A DNA stretch of 64,000 nucleotides from Panulirus ornatus (GCF_036320965.1 NC_092262.1:4612587-4676586), one strand, 5' to 3'. Counted from the first letter of the stretch, positions 23,939 to 35,996 are shown. Notes: generated from the sequence alone by a model not told the origin. Numbers and translations are program-made.

Positions 23939-24365
23939 GGAGGAGGGGGTTGTTGTCAAGGCTGGCAGGGAAAGTGCCACGTGTCTGTCACGTCTCAGTT
24001 ATCATCAATTACTGGTCAATAAAACGAGTTTTATACTCGTTTTACGACGGCTCGTTGGCCAGAGTCAATATCCCTCGTTGTGTTTCTCCAATACAGGCGA
24101 AATTCGCTTTAAAGAAGGCAAACAAATATGCAATTTCAAATCTAGGAAATATCGGATAAATTGTTTATCTCATAAAGGTGGAAATAAACATTAATTAGAT
24201 GCATAAACAAGTTGTTATTTGTTGCTGATTGAATAAACATGGATGTTTACACTCAGTTTCGCCACTCGGGACAAAATCAAATCATTCGGAAAGATGCAAA
24301 AAAATATTTTGGAATTCTGTGTTTGAAAACTGAATCTGTCACAAAGTTGATGGAAAATCCCAAAA
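23939..24365. other. Unique sequence
   Basis: No gene recognised. An open plus frame from 24239 runs into the following array. Confidence 0.4.
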
Positions 24366-24735
24366 TTCAGTCATACCTCAGCTCTGTCAATCATACCTCA
24401 GCTCTGTCAACCATACCTCAGCTCTGTCAACCATACCTCACTCTGTCAACCATACCTCACCTCTGTCAACCATATCTCAGCTGTCAACCATACCTCACTC
24501 TGTCAACCATATCTCACCTCTGTCAACCATATCTCACCTCTGTCAACCATATCTCACCTCTGTCAACCATATCTCACCTCTGTCAACCATATCTCACCTC
24601 TGTCAACCATATCTCACTCTGTCAACCATATCTCAGCTGTCAACCATACCTCACTCTGTCAACCATACCTCAGCTCAGTCAACCATACCTCACCTCTGTC
24701 AACCATACCTCACCTCTGTCAACCATACCTCAGTG
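24366..24735. repeat. 20-bp minisatellite, about 18 copies
   Basis: Unit caaccatatctcacctctgt with C/T variants (tacctcagc) and 18-bp shortened copies. Two variants are intermingled in blocks. Confidence 0.93.
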
Positions 24736-25071
24736 GGAGACCATCCACCCTTCCCAGGTGACTACAGGTGAATACAGCATACAGTACGCATACAATAGGT
24801 TGTCTGATCTCAAAGGGAAGAATGTGGTATAACAGGAGACCTCAAAACCTTACTCTCCAAGGCAACTGTCAATTGTGGTAGAAAAAAAGACACCTACGAG
24901 GAAAAAAAGAGAACAAAGGGAGAACAAAAGGATGAATCACTATCATCCCCTTCTCCCTTCTCCCTCTTACCACAATTGTCGCCCCCTTACCCCGTCGACA
25001 TACGTGGATCTCTTCAGAAGTAGCGTCACATCAGCGCCACAACTGTGAGGGATGGTCAAGACATGCCCCAG

Positions 25072-25213
25072 AGTCAGCCGAGCACAGATATGACAGTATT
25101 ATGCACATGTGGAGACTATGGTTATGGTGTATCTATCTTACGTATTCAGTTGTACACCGAGAAAGTGTTATCTATCGGCGTTATCGGTGTATATCATCGG
25201 TTTCTGAGGTCAG
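25072..25213 (+). CDS. Weak exon candidate, unknown
   Basis: A possible acceptor (gccccag) and a strong donor (GGTCAG|GTAAGT) frame 142 bp. One frame is open (phase 0 to phase 1) and encodes about 47 residues containing LCTCGDYGYG. I recognise no family, and the acceptor has a poor pyrimidine tract. Confidence 0.18.
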
Positions 25214-25403
25214 GTAAGTTTCTTAAAGATATCTACATGTGAATTACTATATAATTCCTTTTTTTTTAACTGAATTTCTCAAAATAAAGGTTTAATTTGA
25301 TTATCTACAGTACGGACGTACAGTCTATGTGGTCTGGTCTCCAGATTTGAACTAAAGTCAAGAAAGAAATAATCAAATGATTCTTTAAGTTCTTCCCGTC
25401 GTG

Positions 25404-25406
<3 letters not shown>

Positions 25407-25485
<79 letters not shown>
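25407..25485. repeat. (TA)n microsatellite
   Basis: About 39 TA units. Confidence 0.95.
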
Positions 25486-25487
<2 letters not shown>

Positions 25488-25565
25488 CGGTGGGGAAGGT
25501 GGGGGTGTGAGCAAACGAGGGAAGGAGCTGGGCGTGAGAGTGTGAGAGCTGGAGGACTGACGAGG

Positions 25566-25652
25566 CTTAGCAGCAGTGGCAACAGCAGTGGTAAAAGCAG
25601 TGGTAACAGCAGTAGCAACAGCAGTAGCAGTAGCAGCAGCAGTGGTACCAGC
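25566..25652. repeat. CAG/GTA-type irregular trinucleotide repeat
   Basis: Words such as cagcagtggtaacagcagta. Same composition and strand as 20848-20955. Confidence 0.85.
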
Positions 25653-25784
25653 ATGTACAAATGTTCCAAGACATGTGAAACTGTATCATTGCTGTAACAC
25701 CTACAACTATCCTACGGAGATAAGAAATAATATCAATAAACAGAAATGAGAAACACCGCAACAATGTATATTGGAAAATATATA

Positions 25785-25860
25785 GAGATAGAGTTCAGTA
25801 AAGATAACAAACTACCGAAGATAATTGCTCTTATCTATCGGTAAAGAAGATAAGATAAAA
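25785..25860. promoter_or_regulatory. GATA-motif cluster
   Basis: Six or more GATA/TATC words (AGATAAC, AGATAAT, CTTATCTATC, AGATAAGATAA) lie in 75 bp of non-repetitive AT-rich DNA. Functional role is inferred. Confidence 0.2.
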
Positions 25861-26018
25861 ATATGGACAGGAATTCGTTGCTGTTCATCGTAAATGAAGT
25901 ACATCTGTTCTCATGTATTTTTCTGACTGGATGTGGACGAATAGGTTTTTTCCCTTTCCATCCTGGGAGAAAAATACACGCATCTGGCTGATTACATAGC
26001 AAACTGCCTGGTTGATAA

Positions 26019-26198
26019 TGAGCTCAGTCCCTCTCAGCTGGGGCTCAAGCGTTCCAAGCTTTGACCACAGCTTGAACTTGAGCTCAGTCCCTCTCAGCTG
26101 GGGCTCAAGCGTTCCAAGCTTTGACCACAGCTTGAACTTGAGCTCAGTCCCTCTCAGCTGGGGCTCAAGCGTTCCAAGCTTTGATCACAGCTTGAACT
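26019..26198. repeat. 60-bp tandem triplication
   Basis: Three copies of exactly 60 bp (each with gggctcaagcgttccaagct) with a single C/T difference in the last copy. The plus frame stays open with a 20-residue period, but this need not be coding. Confidence 0.95.
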
Positions 26199-26275
26199 GC
26201 CATAAGAATGTGCCTGACCGCTAGGCCTGACTGAACACGGTGCTGCTCAGCTCAAGCTCTGATGATTGTGAGCAC

Positions 26276-26378
<103 letters not shown>

Positions 26379-26540
26379 TTATGAAGCAGGTATGGCGCGT
26401 AGAATTCATCGCCGGAAAATCTATAGCGACGAAGAACAAGTCGTGTGAGGAAGCTACCTGGGCCAATAGAGTGAAACTTGACATGCTCTGAAGGCCCCGT
26501 CGCTCACAGCGTAACCACCACTAAACCTCCCATTACTCAG

Positions 26541-26633
26541 AAACACACAGATGATGTACAAGCATTAGACAACATACAGACGACCACCTCCTCCTCCTCC
26601 TCCTCCTGCGTCACTATATATCATGAACCACAG
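26541..26633 (+). CDS. Weak exon candidate, unknown
   Basis: An acceptor with a pyrimidine-rich tract (acctcccattactcag) and a strong donor (CCACAG|GTAAGG) enclose 93 bp. These are open in phase 0 at both ends and encode 31 residues including a run of six Ser from a TCC repeat. The splice signals are good, but the protein is low complexity and unrecognised. It may be non-coding. Confidence 0.2.
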
Positions 26634-26904
26634 GTAAGGTTCCTCCATGATATTCGCACTTCCAAACACCCCAACCTTCAACATGTGATGTGAGCTTCAC
26701 ATACCACCAGGCCCCGTCCTCCACTCCACACGCTGCCACCAGCTGAACCGTGAGGGTGGAAACATTTCATTGTGAAGCGTAAAAGCAAAAGAAATTTACG
26801 AGTCGGGAAAATACAAAGGCAGGCTGTATGTCCTTCCCTGGGCAAGACCTGTATCAATCACACCAACCAGACTGGGATTTGAATGTATATACCTTAAAGA
26901 TGGT

Positions 26905-26905
<1 letters not shown>

Positions 26906-26959
<54 letters not shown>
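26906..26959. repeat. (CA)n microsatellite
   Basis: About 27 CA units. Confidence 0.95.
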
Positions 26960-26961
<2 letters not shown>

Positions 26962-27330
26962 GAGGAAGCTTTTGCACAATCATCGCCACCGTCACCTCTT
27001 ACCACCAGAGATCCCTCATCTCACGGGTCGCAGTTCTGCACCACAACTGCATCAAACCATCCTAGTTCATACTTACCCCAACATGAAGAGCCGCATCATC
27101 TCTACCAATGTCAACATCTACAGTTACAGGACGCTACAGTAATCTTGACTTTTGTATTTGTGAAAAACGTTTTAATACATAACTCTTTCACGTAGCACTA
27201 CCTTCCCACAGCACCAGTTCTCCAACATGCTGTCTCCCACACGTGTAGGTTCCTGTGACGTAACTTTCTACCATCCCTTACGTCTTCTGCCAACCCTCCC
27301 ACACACCACTTCCTCCATAACGGTTCCTTC

Positions 27331-27333
<3 letters not shown>

Positions 27334-27390
<57 letters not shown>
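27334..27390. repeat. (CA)n microsatellite
   Basis: About 28 CA units. Confidence 0.95.
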
Positions 27391-27392
<2 letters not shown>

Positions 27393-29060
27393 CCCGCCAT
27401 TATATCAAATCTACAAATTATGATTTTCCTTCCAGTAAAGTTTCCTACGCAACTCCTGCATAGGCAAACCTCTCCAACACGCCTCTCCAAACATCCAATC
27501 CCATATATTAGTCTTTCTAAGCTTCCCTACCACACACAGTCTCCTCTAAGCACCCCACCCATGCACCAATACCCTTCCCTCACACATACCATCCTCTCTA
27601 AACACCATACCTCCTCCATCCCCTTCCCAACACTGCCTCTTTCATCAGAAAGCTCCTCTCACTCCCCTTTTTTCACCTTGTGTCACCCATTTTCCCTCCT
27701 ACCGTCGCACAAATACTCAATTAAAACTGAAGGAACTCCCTGGAAGAGGAAATGTTTTACTAACATTATTTTTTCTGTCCTTTTTTCGTGTGGGAAACAT
27801 TTATGTACAGCCGGAGACAAGTCCTGAGGGAGAAAGCGTCGGGTCTTCTTCCTTTGTCAAGAGAGAGGGACGAGTGAGGGGGACCTGGTGTGTGTTTAGG
27901 GTAAGGAAGGTTTGAGTGTATGCTGAGGCAGGGAATGAGGGTGCGTCTGAGTGCGTCCCTTATGATGAGCAGGGGAACATAATGCTTGCTCTGTATGTAT
28001 GCCGAGGAGGAGATCATGCATGCATACTTTTCCACGTTAAGCAAAAGAGGAGAGAGCATGGGCGCATGTTATGTATGCTGAGCACAGGAGCATGAATATG
28101 TGATCTGCATGAATTATGTATATACATACTGTTAAGATAAATTGGGTGTGTGCAGATCATGGAAGTTTGGTGTAGGTTTTAAGTCTAGGTAAGTGTAGAA
28201 GAAGTCTGGCTAGCTGTAGGGTAAGTCTAGATACAAGCAAAGTAAGCCTGAATGGGTCTGACGAAGTCTGGATATATGTAGATAAATCTTGTTGAATATT
28301 TAGAGTGAGTCTGGATATTTGCTTGTATTCTTGCTTGTTTACAGCTGTCTTACTGCTTGTAAATGGGTGTATTACTGCTTGTATACAGCTGTATCCTGCT
28401 TGTATTTGGCTGTATTACTGCTTATAAATGGCAGTATTACTGCTAGTAAATAGCTGCATTCGTCTTTGATCATCTTTCTTTCTACCAAAGCTTCGCCTCC
28501 TGGAAAAAGACTTGAAACTCTTCAGATAAAGACCCCATGAACGCACCATACCAAAGACCCCACGAACCATTTGTCTTCTCGGACCATACATATACATTTT
28601 ACGAATCAAAATACATATTTTCAAGTACAAACAATTCTTCAGGAAAATACAAGATATTACATATAATCACTTCAGGTTTAGTGTAGAAAAATATTCATCT
28701 TGTGAAAATAATTGTTATATACTTGTTCATGTTAAACAAACATTGTGAAACTAATTTTAAATACTTGTTAATGTTAAATCAAGAGTAATCTTGCCCAATG
28801 ACTATATACAACTATTTAACATTTTAACAAGAAGGGAATTATATCTTGAAGACAGTGCGGAAATATGAAGTAGATAAGATATTAGAGACAATATGAAATG
28901 AAGATGAGATTGAAGGAATTTTTAAAAAATGAATGAAATTAATGAGATTTTGAGGGTAGTCTGAAAAAATTAATGAGTGGGATGAAGGCGACATTAAAGG
29001 CAAGTTTTTAAAACGTGAATGAAATGAATGAGATTTTAAGGCAGTCTGAAAACTGTATGA
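27391..29060. other. Unique sequence, partly low complexity
   Basis: 27480-27720 is C/A-rich. 27800-28110 holds loosely repeated agcaggggaacat/gcatgta words. 28320-28450 has about 4 degenerate copies of gcttgtatacagctgtatta. No gene recognised. Confidence 0.5.
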
Positions 29061-29065
29061 TATTC

Positions 29066-29120
29066 TTATGGCATAATGGATAGATCCCTCTTCGTGAGTT
29101 CCTGGGTTCGGTTCCCACAG
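29066..29120 (+). other. tRNA-Arg-like SINE head
   Basis: The A box TGGCATAATGG, continuing GATAG, at 29069-29083 resembles tRNA-Arg (TGGCNYAATGGATAA). A B box GGTTCGGTTCC lies at 29105-29115 in a T-arm-like context (CTGGG TTCGGTT CCCAC). Spacing is about 8 nt short, and the acceptor stem does not pair. A roughly 50-bp body and a (CT)n tail follow, which suggests a tRNA-derived SINE and not a functional tRNA. Confidence 0.42.
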
Positions 29121-29164
29121 AGGCCATATCTTTCCGGGCCCAAGAGTGCTGTTCTCACAAAGTT

Positions 29165-29227
<63 letters not shown>
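29165..29227. repeat. (CT)n tail next to the tRNA-Arg-like head
   Basis: About 31 CT units, 45 bp downstream of the tRNA-like B box. Confidence 0.95.
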
Positions 29228-29232
<5 letters not shown>

Positions 29233-29336
29233 CTTTGTCACACACAGACACACGCAGATAAAGAGCAAAAGATTATAGAGGAAAAGTGAGAGGGGAAAGG
29301 TCTGATAAATCTTTGGAAGAATGGGATATATGGATA

Positions 29337-29339
<3 letters not shown>

Positions 29340-29420
<81 letters not shown>
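29340..29420. repeat. (GA)n microsatellite
   Basis: About 40 GA units, forming an inverted pair with the (CT)n at 29165. Confidence 0.95.
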
Positions 29421-29596
29421 CTAGAGACAATTTAACATGACAGATTAATAAAATGGCCAGTAAGGACTTACATATTCTACCACTATAAGATATAATTTCC
29501 CAGTTGACCAAAGAATAAATATATAATACTTTGCCTCAGAAACTTGCCCCAAACCTTTATAATTTTTTATGGGACTGTACACACAGCAGACAGGAG

Positions 29597-29635
29597 GAGA
29601 GAGATAGAGAGAGGGAGAGAGATAGAGACAGAGAC

Positions 29636-29690
<55 letters not shown>
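29597..29690. repeat. (GA)n with CAGA interruptions
   Basis: GA array with GGGA and CAGAGA units in its first half and a perfect second half. Confidence 0.93.
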
Positions 29691-29693
<3 letters not shown>

Positions 29694-30102
29694 TTTACAC
29701 CATCAATGATAAGAGTGTCTTTCATTCCCACGAACACTCGTCTCCCTCCCTCCCTCGCTCCCTCACTCCCTCCCTCGGTCTGACAGACCTCCTCCATCTA
29801 CCCTAATTCATTCAAGACGCAGATCGCGTCCTACGTAATTACTTTAGATCGCGTTGGTGACGGATTTTCCCCTAGGAGAGAACCCCCACCTCTCACGGCG
29901 GGTCCCAGTAATTTTTCTCTCCTCCGAGCCATCTTGTGGGACTCGTGGAAGACGTGGTGAAGGGAAGGGAATGGGAAGATATTTTCTTTGTTCATTTTGC
30001 GAAGTGTTCGGTGGAGAAATGGATTGATCCGTCTGGTGTTAAGGAGAGACTGTTGGATGGGATGGAGACTGGAGAGATAGGAAAGGAGAGATAGGAAGCT
30101 GG

Positions 30103-30104
<2 letters not shown>
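29691..30104. other. Unique sequence
   Basis: Contains (CCCT)-type short repeats at 29735-29770. No gene recognised. Confidence 0.5.

Positions 30105-30181
<77 letters not shown>
30105..30181. repeat. (GA)n microsatellite
   Basis: About 38 GA units. Confidence 0.95.
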
Positions 30182-30184
<3 letters not shown>

Positions 30185-30640
30185 CGCTGTCTTCCATACA
30201 AGATCATGAATGATTAAATGAAAATATTGCAGAAAAATTTAAAAAAAAAGAGTTAGTGAAAAATTGTCTGGGTTTGCTGCTATTGTGAACGCCAGCTTTG
30301 AGCATTATTTCCGTAAGCTAAACTTTACAGAAACATTTATTTAAAGAAGCAATTCTTTCTTTCCATCTTTGAAAAAAAAAACCTGAGTTTCAATGTACTC
30401 GCAAATTTCATCTAAGTTTTAGGGAAAAAGTTGTGATAAATTGAGGCATTTGGCGACACAGCTATGGTGAGAGATGTTGTACCTCCTACAACACCAACAT
30501 GGTTGTGTTGTAATGACGTTGTGGGGTGAAGTATAGGGGGGGGAGGGGTGATACAAGGTGGGGAGAGGATATTAACACTCACACAAGTGTACACAATCAC
30601 CACACATGTGTACAAACTTATCAATGTACACAACTGTCTA

Positions 30641-30642
<2 letters not shown>
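30182..30642. other. Unique sequence
   Basis: Nothing recognised. A9 run at about 30371. Confidence 0.5.

Positions 30643-30704
<62 letters not shown>
30643..30704. repeat. (CT)n microsatellite
   Basis: About 31 CT units. Confidence 0.95.
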
Positions 30705-30707
<3 letters not shown>

Positions 30708-30711
30708 GAAA

Positions 30712-30790
30712 GATCACCCACATGCAGAAGACACCAGCGAGATCACGTACGTACAGAAGACACCAGCAAGGTCACCCACGTACAGCACCA
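30712..30790. repeat. About 27-bp minisatellite, 3 copies
   Basis: Unit includes acagaagacaccagcaaggt followed by cacccacgt. Confidence 0.8.
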
Positions 30791-30959
30791 CCTACCCAAG
30801 TTAACAAATTGCACCACCTTCGATCCTCCCCCCCCCCCCCTCCCCCGCCTCCTACAGCACCTCCAGTTGCTCCAACATTACTCCAGCCCCAACCCCTCAA
30901 CCCCCCTCCCCTGCAGGCCTCATCCTGACACCAGAGTAGGCAACAATCTCGCGTCACCC

Positions 30960-31036
30960 ACCCTCCTCACTCCCTCTTCCCTCCCTCCCTCACTCCCTCC
31001 CTCACTCCCTCCCTCACTCCCTCCCTCCCTCACTCC
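30960..31036. repeat. (TCCC)/(CCTCACTCCCTC) pyrimidine repeat
   Basis: About 6 irregular copies of ctccctcactccc. Confidence 0.85.
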
Positions 31037-31099
31037 CAAAAAACGACATCAACAGTAAAAGCGAATTTCGGTGAATCAGGGAAACAGAAGTGAAGATGT

Positions 31100-31733
31100 C
31101 CTCCCCCCCCCCCCCCATTCACGACCTTGTGGTGTGAGCCAGGGGTCAAGATGTCCTCTCCCCCCCCCCCCACCTGACCTTGTGGTGTGAGCCAGGGGTC
31201 AAGATGACCCCCCCCCACCTGACCTTGTGGTGTGAGCCAGGGGTCAAGATTCCCCTCCCACCTGACCTTGTGGTGTGAGCCAGGGGTCAAGATGTCCCCC
31301 CCCCCCACCTGACCTTGTGGTGTGAGCCAGGGGTCAAGATGTCCCCCCCCCCCACCTGACCTTGTGGTGTGAGCCAGGGGTCAAGATTCCCCCCCCACCT
31401 GACCTTGTGGTGTGAGCTACGGGTCAAGATGTCCCCTCCCACCTGACCTTGTGGTGTGAGCCAGGGGTCAAGATGTCCCTCCCACCTGACCTTGTGGTGT
31501 GAGCCAGGGGTCAAGATGCCCCCTCCCACCTGACCTTGTGGTGTGAGCCAGGGGTCAAGATGTCCCCTCCCACCTGACCTTGTGGTGTGAGCCAGGGGTC
31601 AAGATTCCCCCCCCACCTGACCTTGTGGTGTGAGCCAGGGGTCAAGATGTCCCCCCCCCACCTGACCTTGTGGTGTGAGCCAGGGGTCAAGATGTCCCCC
31701 CCCCCACCTGACCTTGTGGTGTGAGCCAGGGGA
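31100..31733. repeat. 41-51 bp minisatellite with internal polyC, 14 copies
   Basis: The constant core cacctgaccttgtggtgtga plus gccaggggtcaag is joined by a C-run that varies from about 4 to 13 bases. Most length differences between copies are in the C-run. Confidence 0.95.
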
Positions 31734-31877
31734 GAGAGGCATCATCAACATGATGATGAACACAGCACAGGTCAGTGTGAGGAAGCTGGAGACACCTTGT
31801 GATCGATGTCTTCACACTGAACCTCAGTTGACGCAATCTGTCATCATCTGTGAGTTACATTTACATTTGTGCTGACC

Positions 31878-31893
31878 TGTACACACACACACG

Positions 31894-31951
<58 letters not shown>
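31878..31951. repeat. (CA)n microsatellite, interrupted
   Basis: About 36 CA units with CG and AA interruptions. Confidence 0.95.
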
Positions 31952-31957
<6 letters not shown>

Positions 31958-33181
31958 CCAACAAAGATACACAGACAATAATAATGTTAAACATCCTTCC
32001 TCACTCGTCATGTCCACCAAATATGACTGAACATGCAAATCGCTGTTGGCCATGCAAGCTGCCTGACCAGCCCCCCAAGCTGTTCATGCAAGATGGAAAT
32101 ATTTCAAGCAACTTTTGCATATATTTCCAAAATGAATATTGGAGAACTCATGTTGGAACCTGAAACGAGAAAACCATCGCTTGAATGACTTGGATATTTG
32201 AAAACAAAGTTGGTTGTTAGATCCGAATATTTTGTATGACGTATATATATATGTTCGCAGACCTGGGATCTGGGTTTGGAAAGAAAGAAAATCACACAAC
32301 CAGGTCAGGTCAGGTCAGGTTATCCGAATATACCGTTTAAACACATAATGTATGTCAATACAGTACAACAAACATTCAACCACAATGCAACAATACATCA
32401 TGTAATGTTGAACGAGTCACCAGCAAATGTATAATGTATAACCCATACAATACACTTTGTAAAACTTCCTCACTCATGTGCATATCATAGCGCTGAAGTA
32501 TGCAACCCACAACTTCATCTGAAGCCCATTTTTTGTGAATAATAAACAATTTACGATCATGATCCGCCCAAGTAAAATAATTCCTCACATGTGTATGTTC
32601 ACCTGAGCTGATGCCTGAATTCAACACACATTTATTTGTATATCTGTTTTCTTTTTTTGTACCAACACAAACAATTAAGAATTTCCAATGAATAATCCTC
32701 AGTTAACCCCCCCCCCACCCCCACCCCCCTGGTGATCATTACCTTCCTACTCACCACAAACCATTTTCTATTCCTCTCTGATATCCACAACAAAAAACAG
32801 TTTGTGCTGTCAGCGTTCCTCACACGTCTAGATGATTTAGCCCACACACTTACTGCCAACTGTGGTCAACGGATCTGGCACAATCAGGGAAGGTCTAACA
32901 ACGTTGCCAACATATGGCTCAGGGGAAACGATTTAATGAGTAATTTCCGATATTTTGTATGTGGGAAGAATTTCAACCATGGTATTACATTATCTTACTT
33001 CCAGGTCGTGGAATCATTAAGGCTGATCTCCAATAGTACTAGACGGGATAATGGTCTCACGTGCTTAGTTTATGAAGAGAAATGTTTACAGATAGTCTTG
33101 TGTTTTCCTGTTTGGTCGAATCACATTAACGAGTGTGGCTTTATGATCTACATATGTGGAAATGTTGCTCAAGTCTGATAT

Positions 33182-33184
<3 letters not shown>
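31952..33184. other. Unique sequence
   Basis: Includes four TCAGG units at 32301-32320 (aggtcaggtcaggtcagg), polyC runs at 32707-32729 and a 148-codon plus-strand open frame (32732-33178) of unrecognised sequence. No gene called. Confidence 0.4.

Positions 33185-33252
<68 letters not shown>
33185..33252. repeat. (GT)n microsatellite
   Basis: About 34 GT units followed by looser GT-rich DNA to 33400. Confidence 0.95.
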
Positions 33253-33253
<1 letters not shown>

Positions 33254-33405
33254 ATTCAAGCGTGTGTATCTCTTGTATATGTATGATTGTGTGTGTGTGC
33301 TTGTGTGTGTAGATCTGTTTTTTGTGTATATGTTTTTTTGTCAGTGAGTTTACGTGAGTGTATGTTTGTGCTTGTGTTTTTGCGTGGATGTCTTTCTTTT
33401 TGGAG

Positions 33406-33408
<3 letters not shown>

Positions 33409-33491
<83 letters not shown>
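33409..33491. repeat. (GA)n microsatellite
   Basis: About 41 GA units. Confidence 0.95.
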
Positions 33492-33493
<2 letters not shown>

Positions 33494-33560
33494 TTTCTGC
33501 TCTCTTACCTCCCAGCATATTCAGCTAATTACAACATTCAAACGAAAATAACAAAATACT

Positions 33561-33561
<1 letters not shown>

Positions 33562-33624
<63 letters not shown>

Positions 33625-33639
33625 ACACACACACACACA
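33562..33639. repeat. (AC)n microsatellite
   Basis: About 38 AC units with one TC interruption. Confidence 0.95.
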
Positions 33640-33895
33640 GAGGAGACAAACAGAGAAACAAACAAAGGAAGATTAGAAGCAGTATCAGGGTATGCTGTGG
33701 TATGCTGTGTGTGGCTTAGCATTAAGTCTAGTGCCAGCATGATGCCTCTGGCTCAGCATGAAGCATGGACCAGGTATGCTGTATCCAGGTGCTGTATTAC
33801 CAGCTATGTAATACAGACGAATCATGACACATAGAAATGCTCGCTACAGATATATATTTTGGCATATATTGACAATGTTGATGTGTGTGTGTTGG

Positions 33896-33997
33896 TACAA
33901 GGAAAGTGAGTACCGATACAGTGATAGTGAGTGTCTTAATACAGTGAAAGAGAGTCAGTACGGTGAAACTAAGTGTCTTAATACAGTGAAAGTGAGT

Positions 33998-34000
<3 letters not shown>
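33896..34000. repeat. Degenerate cagtgaaagtgagt repeat
   Basis: Two units of about 46 bp containing gtgtcttaatacagtgaaag, ending at the (CT)n array. Confidence 0.75.

Positions 34001-34065
<65 letters not shown>
34000..34065. repeat. (CT)n microsatellite
   Basis: About 33 CT units. Confidence 0.95.
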
Positions 34066-34068
<3 letters not shown>

Positions 34069-35007
34069 AAATCATTCCACAGACGCCTGACTTCCTAGTT
34101 ATAACTCCACAAGTCAAATATTGGTACACATTAATAATTCTTTCTCGCTTCACATTTTCCTCAACACGTCCATCTTTACATTTTCTTTATCTCTCTTTCT
34201 TTATCTTCCTTACTGCATGAATGCGTGAGTTTATACATGCATATGTGTCTATCTTTTCTCTCTGTCTGTATGTGAGTCTCAGTACATATGTAATCATCTA
34301 CATATACTGTACGGGGAGGGAGTTTGACATTATGGGGCAATATGTTTTGAATATTTTGTACAAACATAAATGTATTAAATGTTTGTTCATAGTGCAGATT
34401 CACAATTTATCTCACATGTTTCTTGCTATATGTGCCTACTGTCGTCTTGTCTCTACATATCTTGAAGAACAATTCATTGTTGACTTCCATCAAAGTGATT
34501 TATAAATCTATAGATTAAACTCAGGTCACAAATACAATTACCTTTATTGCCTAATTCATATACGAAATTATTACTAAGATATCATACTTGATGAAGAAGT
34601 TCGTTTTCAAAACCCAGTACAAACAACGAATGATGTAGATGTCTTTAAGGCTGAAAACTGTTTGAATAACCATTAATCTTTCGTCCATCTTAATGAATGT
34701 AAATTGTGTCGATCATCCTTTGAAAAATACCGATGAATAATGATGATTTATGAATGTGATTTCTTGATTATACATATTATCGAATTATTGATTCCCAGCG
34801 AGGGGGACGGGTTCGTATCCCATATGAATCCCAAGCTGGGATAACTGGGAAGTTACTCCTGTTGGATATGAAGCCTTACTACGTCCTTGTACGGTAGAAA
34901 ATGGGAGACTGGTAGGTTGATGACTTGGAATACCAGAGAGGATCTTGTAAGATAAATATTGATGTTGTGTTGATGGGCAAAACACTCATGGATACAGAGT
35001 CTCGTAG

Positions 35008-35010
<3 letters not shown>
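34066..35010. other. Unique AT-rich sequence
   Basis: No gene recognised. A B-box-like GGTTCGTATCC lies at about 34810 without an A box. Confidence 0.5.

Positions 35011-35071
<61 letters not shown>
35011..35071. repeat. (CT)n microsatellite
   Basis: About 30 CT units. Confidence 0.95.
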
Positions 35072-35076
<5 letters not shown>

Positions 35077-35195
35077 CACTCACACATACAGCCCTCCCCC
35101 CCCCCCCTCACACCTCCCTCACACCAGGTCCTCATCATCCCAGGGTCCTACTGTGTCTCATCTTCATAAAGACAAATCTTCCAGCAGCTTCCTGC

Positions 35196-35475
35196 TTCCA
35201 GCCAGCCCCCAACCAGCTTCCAGCCTCCAGCATCCAGCCAGCTTCCAGCCACCAGCCTCCAGCCAGCTTCCAGCCACCAGTCTCCAGCCAGCTTCCAGCC
35301 ACCAGTCTCCAGCCAGCTTCCAGCCACCAGCCTCCAGCCCCCAGCCTCCAGCCAGCTTCCAGCCTCCAGCAGCCCCCGCCCCCAGCCTCCAGCCAGCTTC
35401 CAGCCCCCAGCCTCCAGCCAGCCTCCAGCCAGCTTCCAGCCTCCAGCCAGCCTCCAGCCAGCCTCCAGGCACCTT
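35196..35475. repeat. 7-25 bp cascading CCAGCC minisatellite
   Basis: Nested units of ccagcctcc, cagccagctt and longer combinations such as ccagccagcttccagccacc. The GGWKLAG open frames on the minus strand are artefacts. Confidence 0.9.
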
Positions 35476-35932
35476 CTAGCATCCAACCAGCTTCCAGCCG
35501 GAGACAGAAGCTGTCGTTCGAGGAAGTCTGGTGTTCAATAGAGGAAAAGAAAAGAAAAGAGGAAGACAATAGACGACCAGAAACAAATACAAGGGAAGGA
35601 AATATAATGCCCACAATAATGACAAAAGGAAAGAAATGAATACCTGAGTTGTGAGGGAAGGAATACGAACGTGAAGGAAGAAAACCATGTAGTACATTGC
35701 TTCTGTATACAGGCAGTAAGTCGAATATATTCAGGTATCCGGTATTCCAAGTAACCTGGGTATGCTCAGTAACCCGGGTACGATCGGGAAATAGCCATTA
35801 ATCCGATTGTACATCTGTTACCGTCTAAGGTCGTTTCTCTCCAACCTCATCCAGGAATCATAACCATTACTTGCTCAATATCCTTATCAACATGTAAAAA
35901 TATTTCCGATCTAGGAATCTGTCTTATGAGTT

Positions 35933-35934
<2 letters not shown>

Positions 35935-35994
<60 letters not shown>
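35935..35994. repeat. (TA)n microsatellite
   Basis: About 30 TA units. Confidence 0.95.

Positions 35995-35996
<2 letters not shown>

Noticed and set aside
22298..24735. CRISPR-like appearance of short regular repeats
   Set aside because: The arrays have no unique spacers between identical repeats and the DNA is clearly animal. They are minisatellites.
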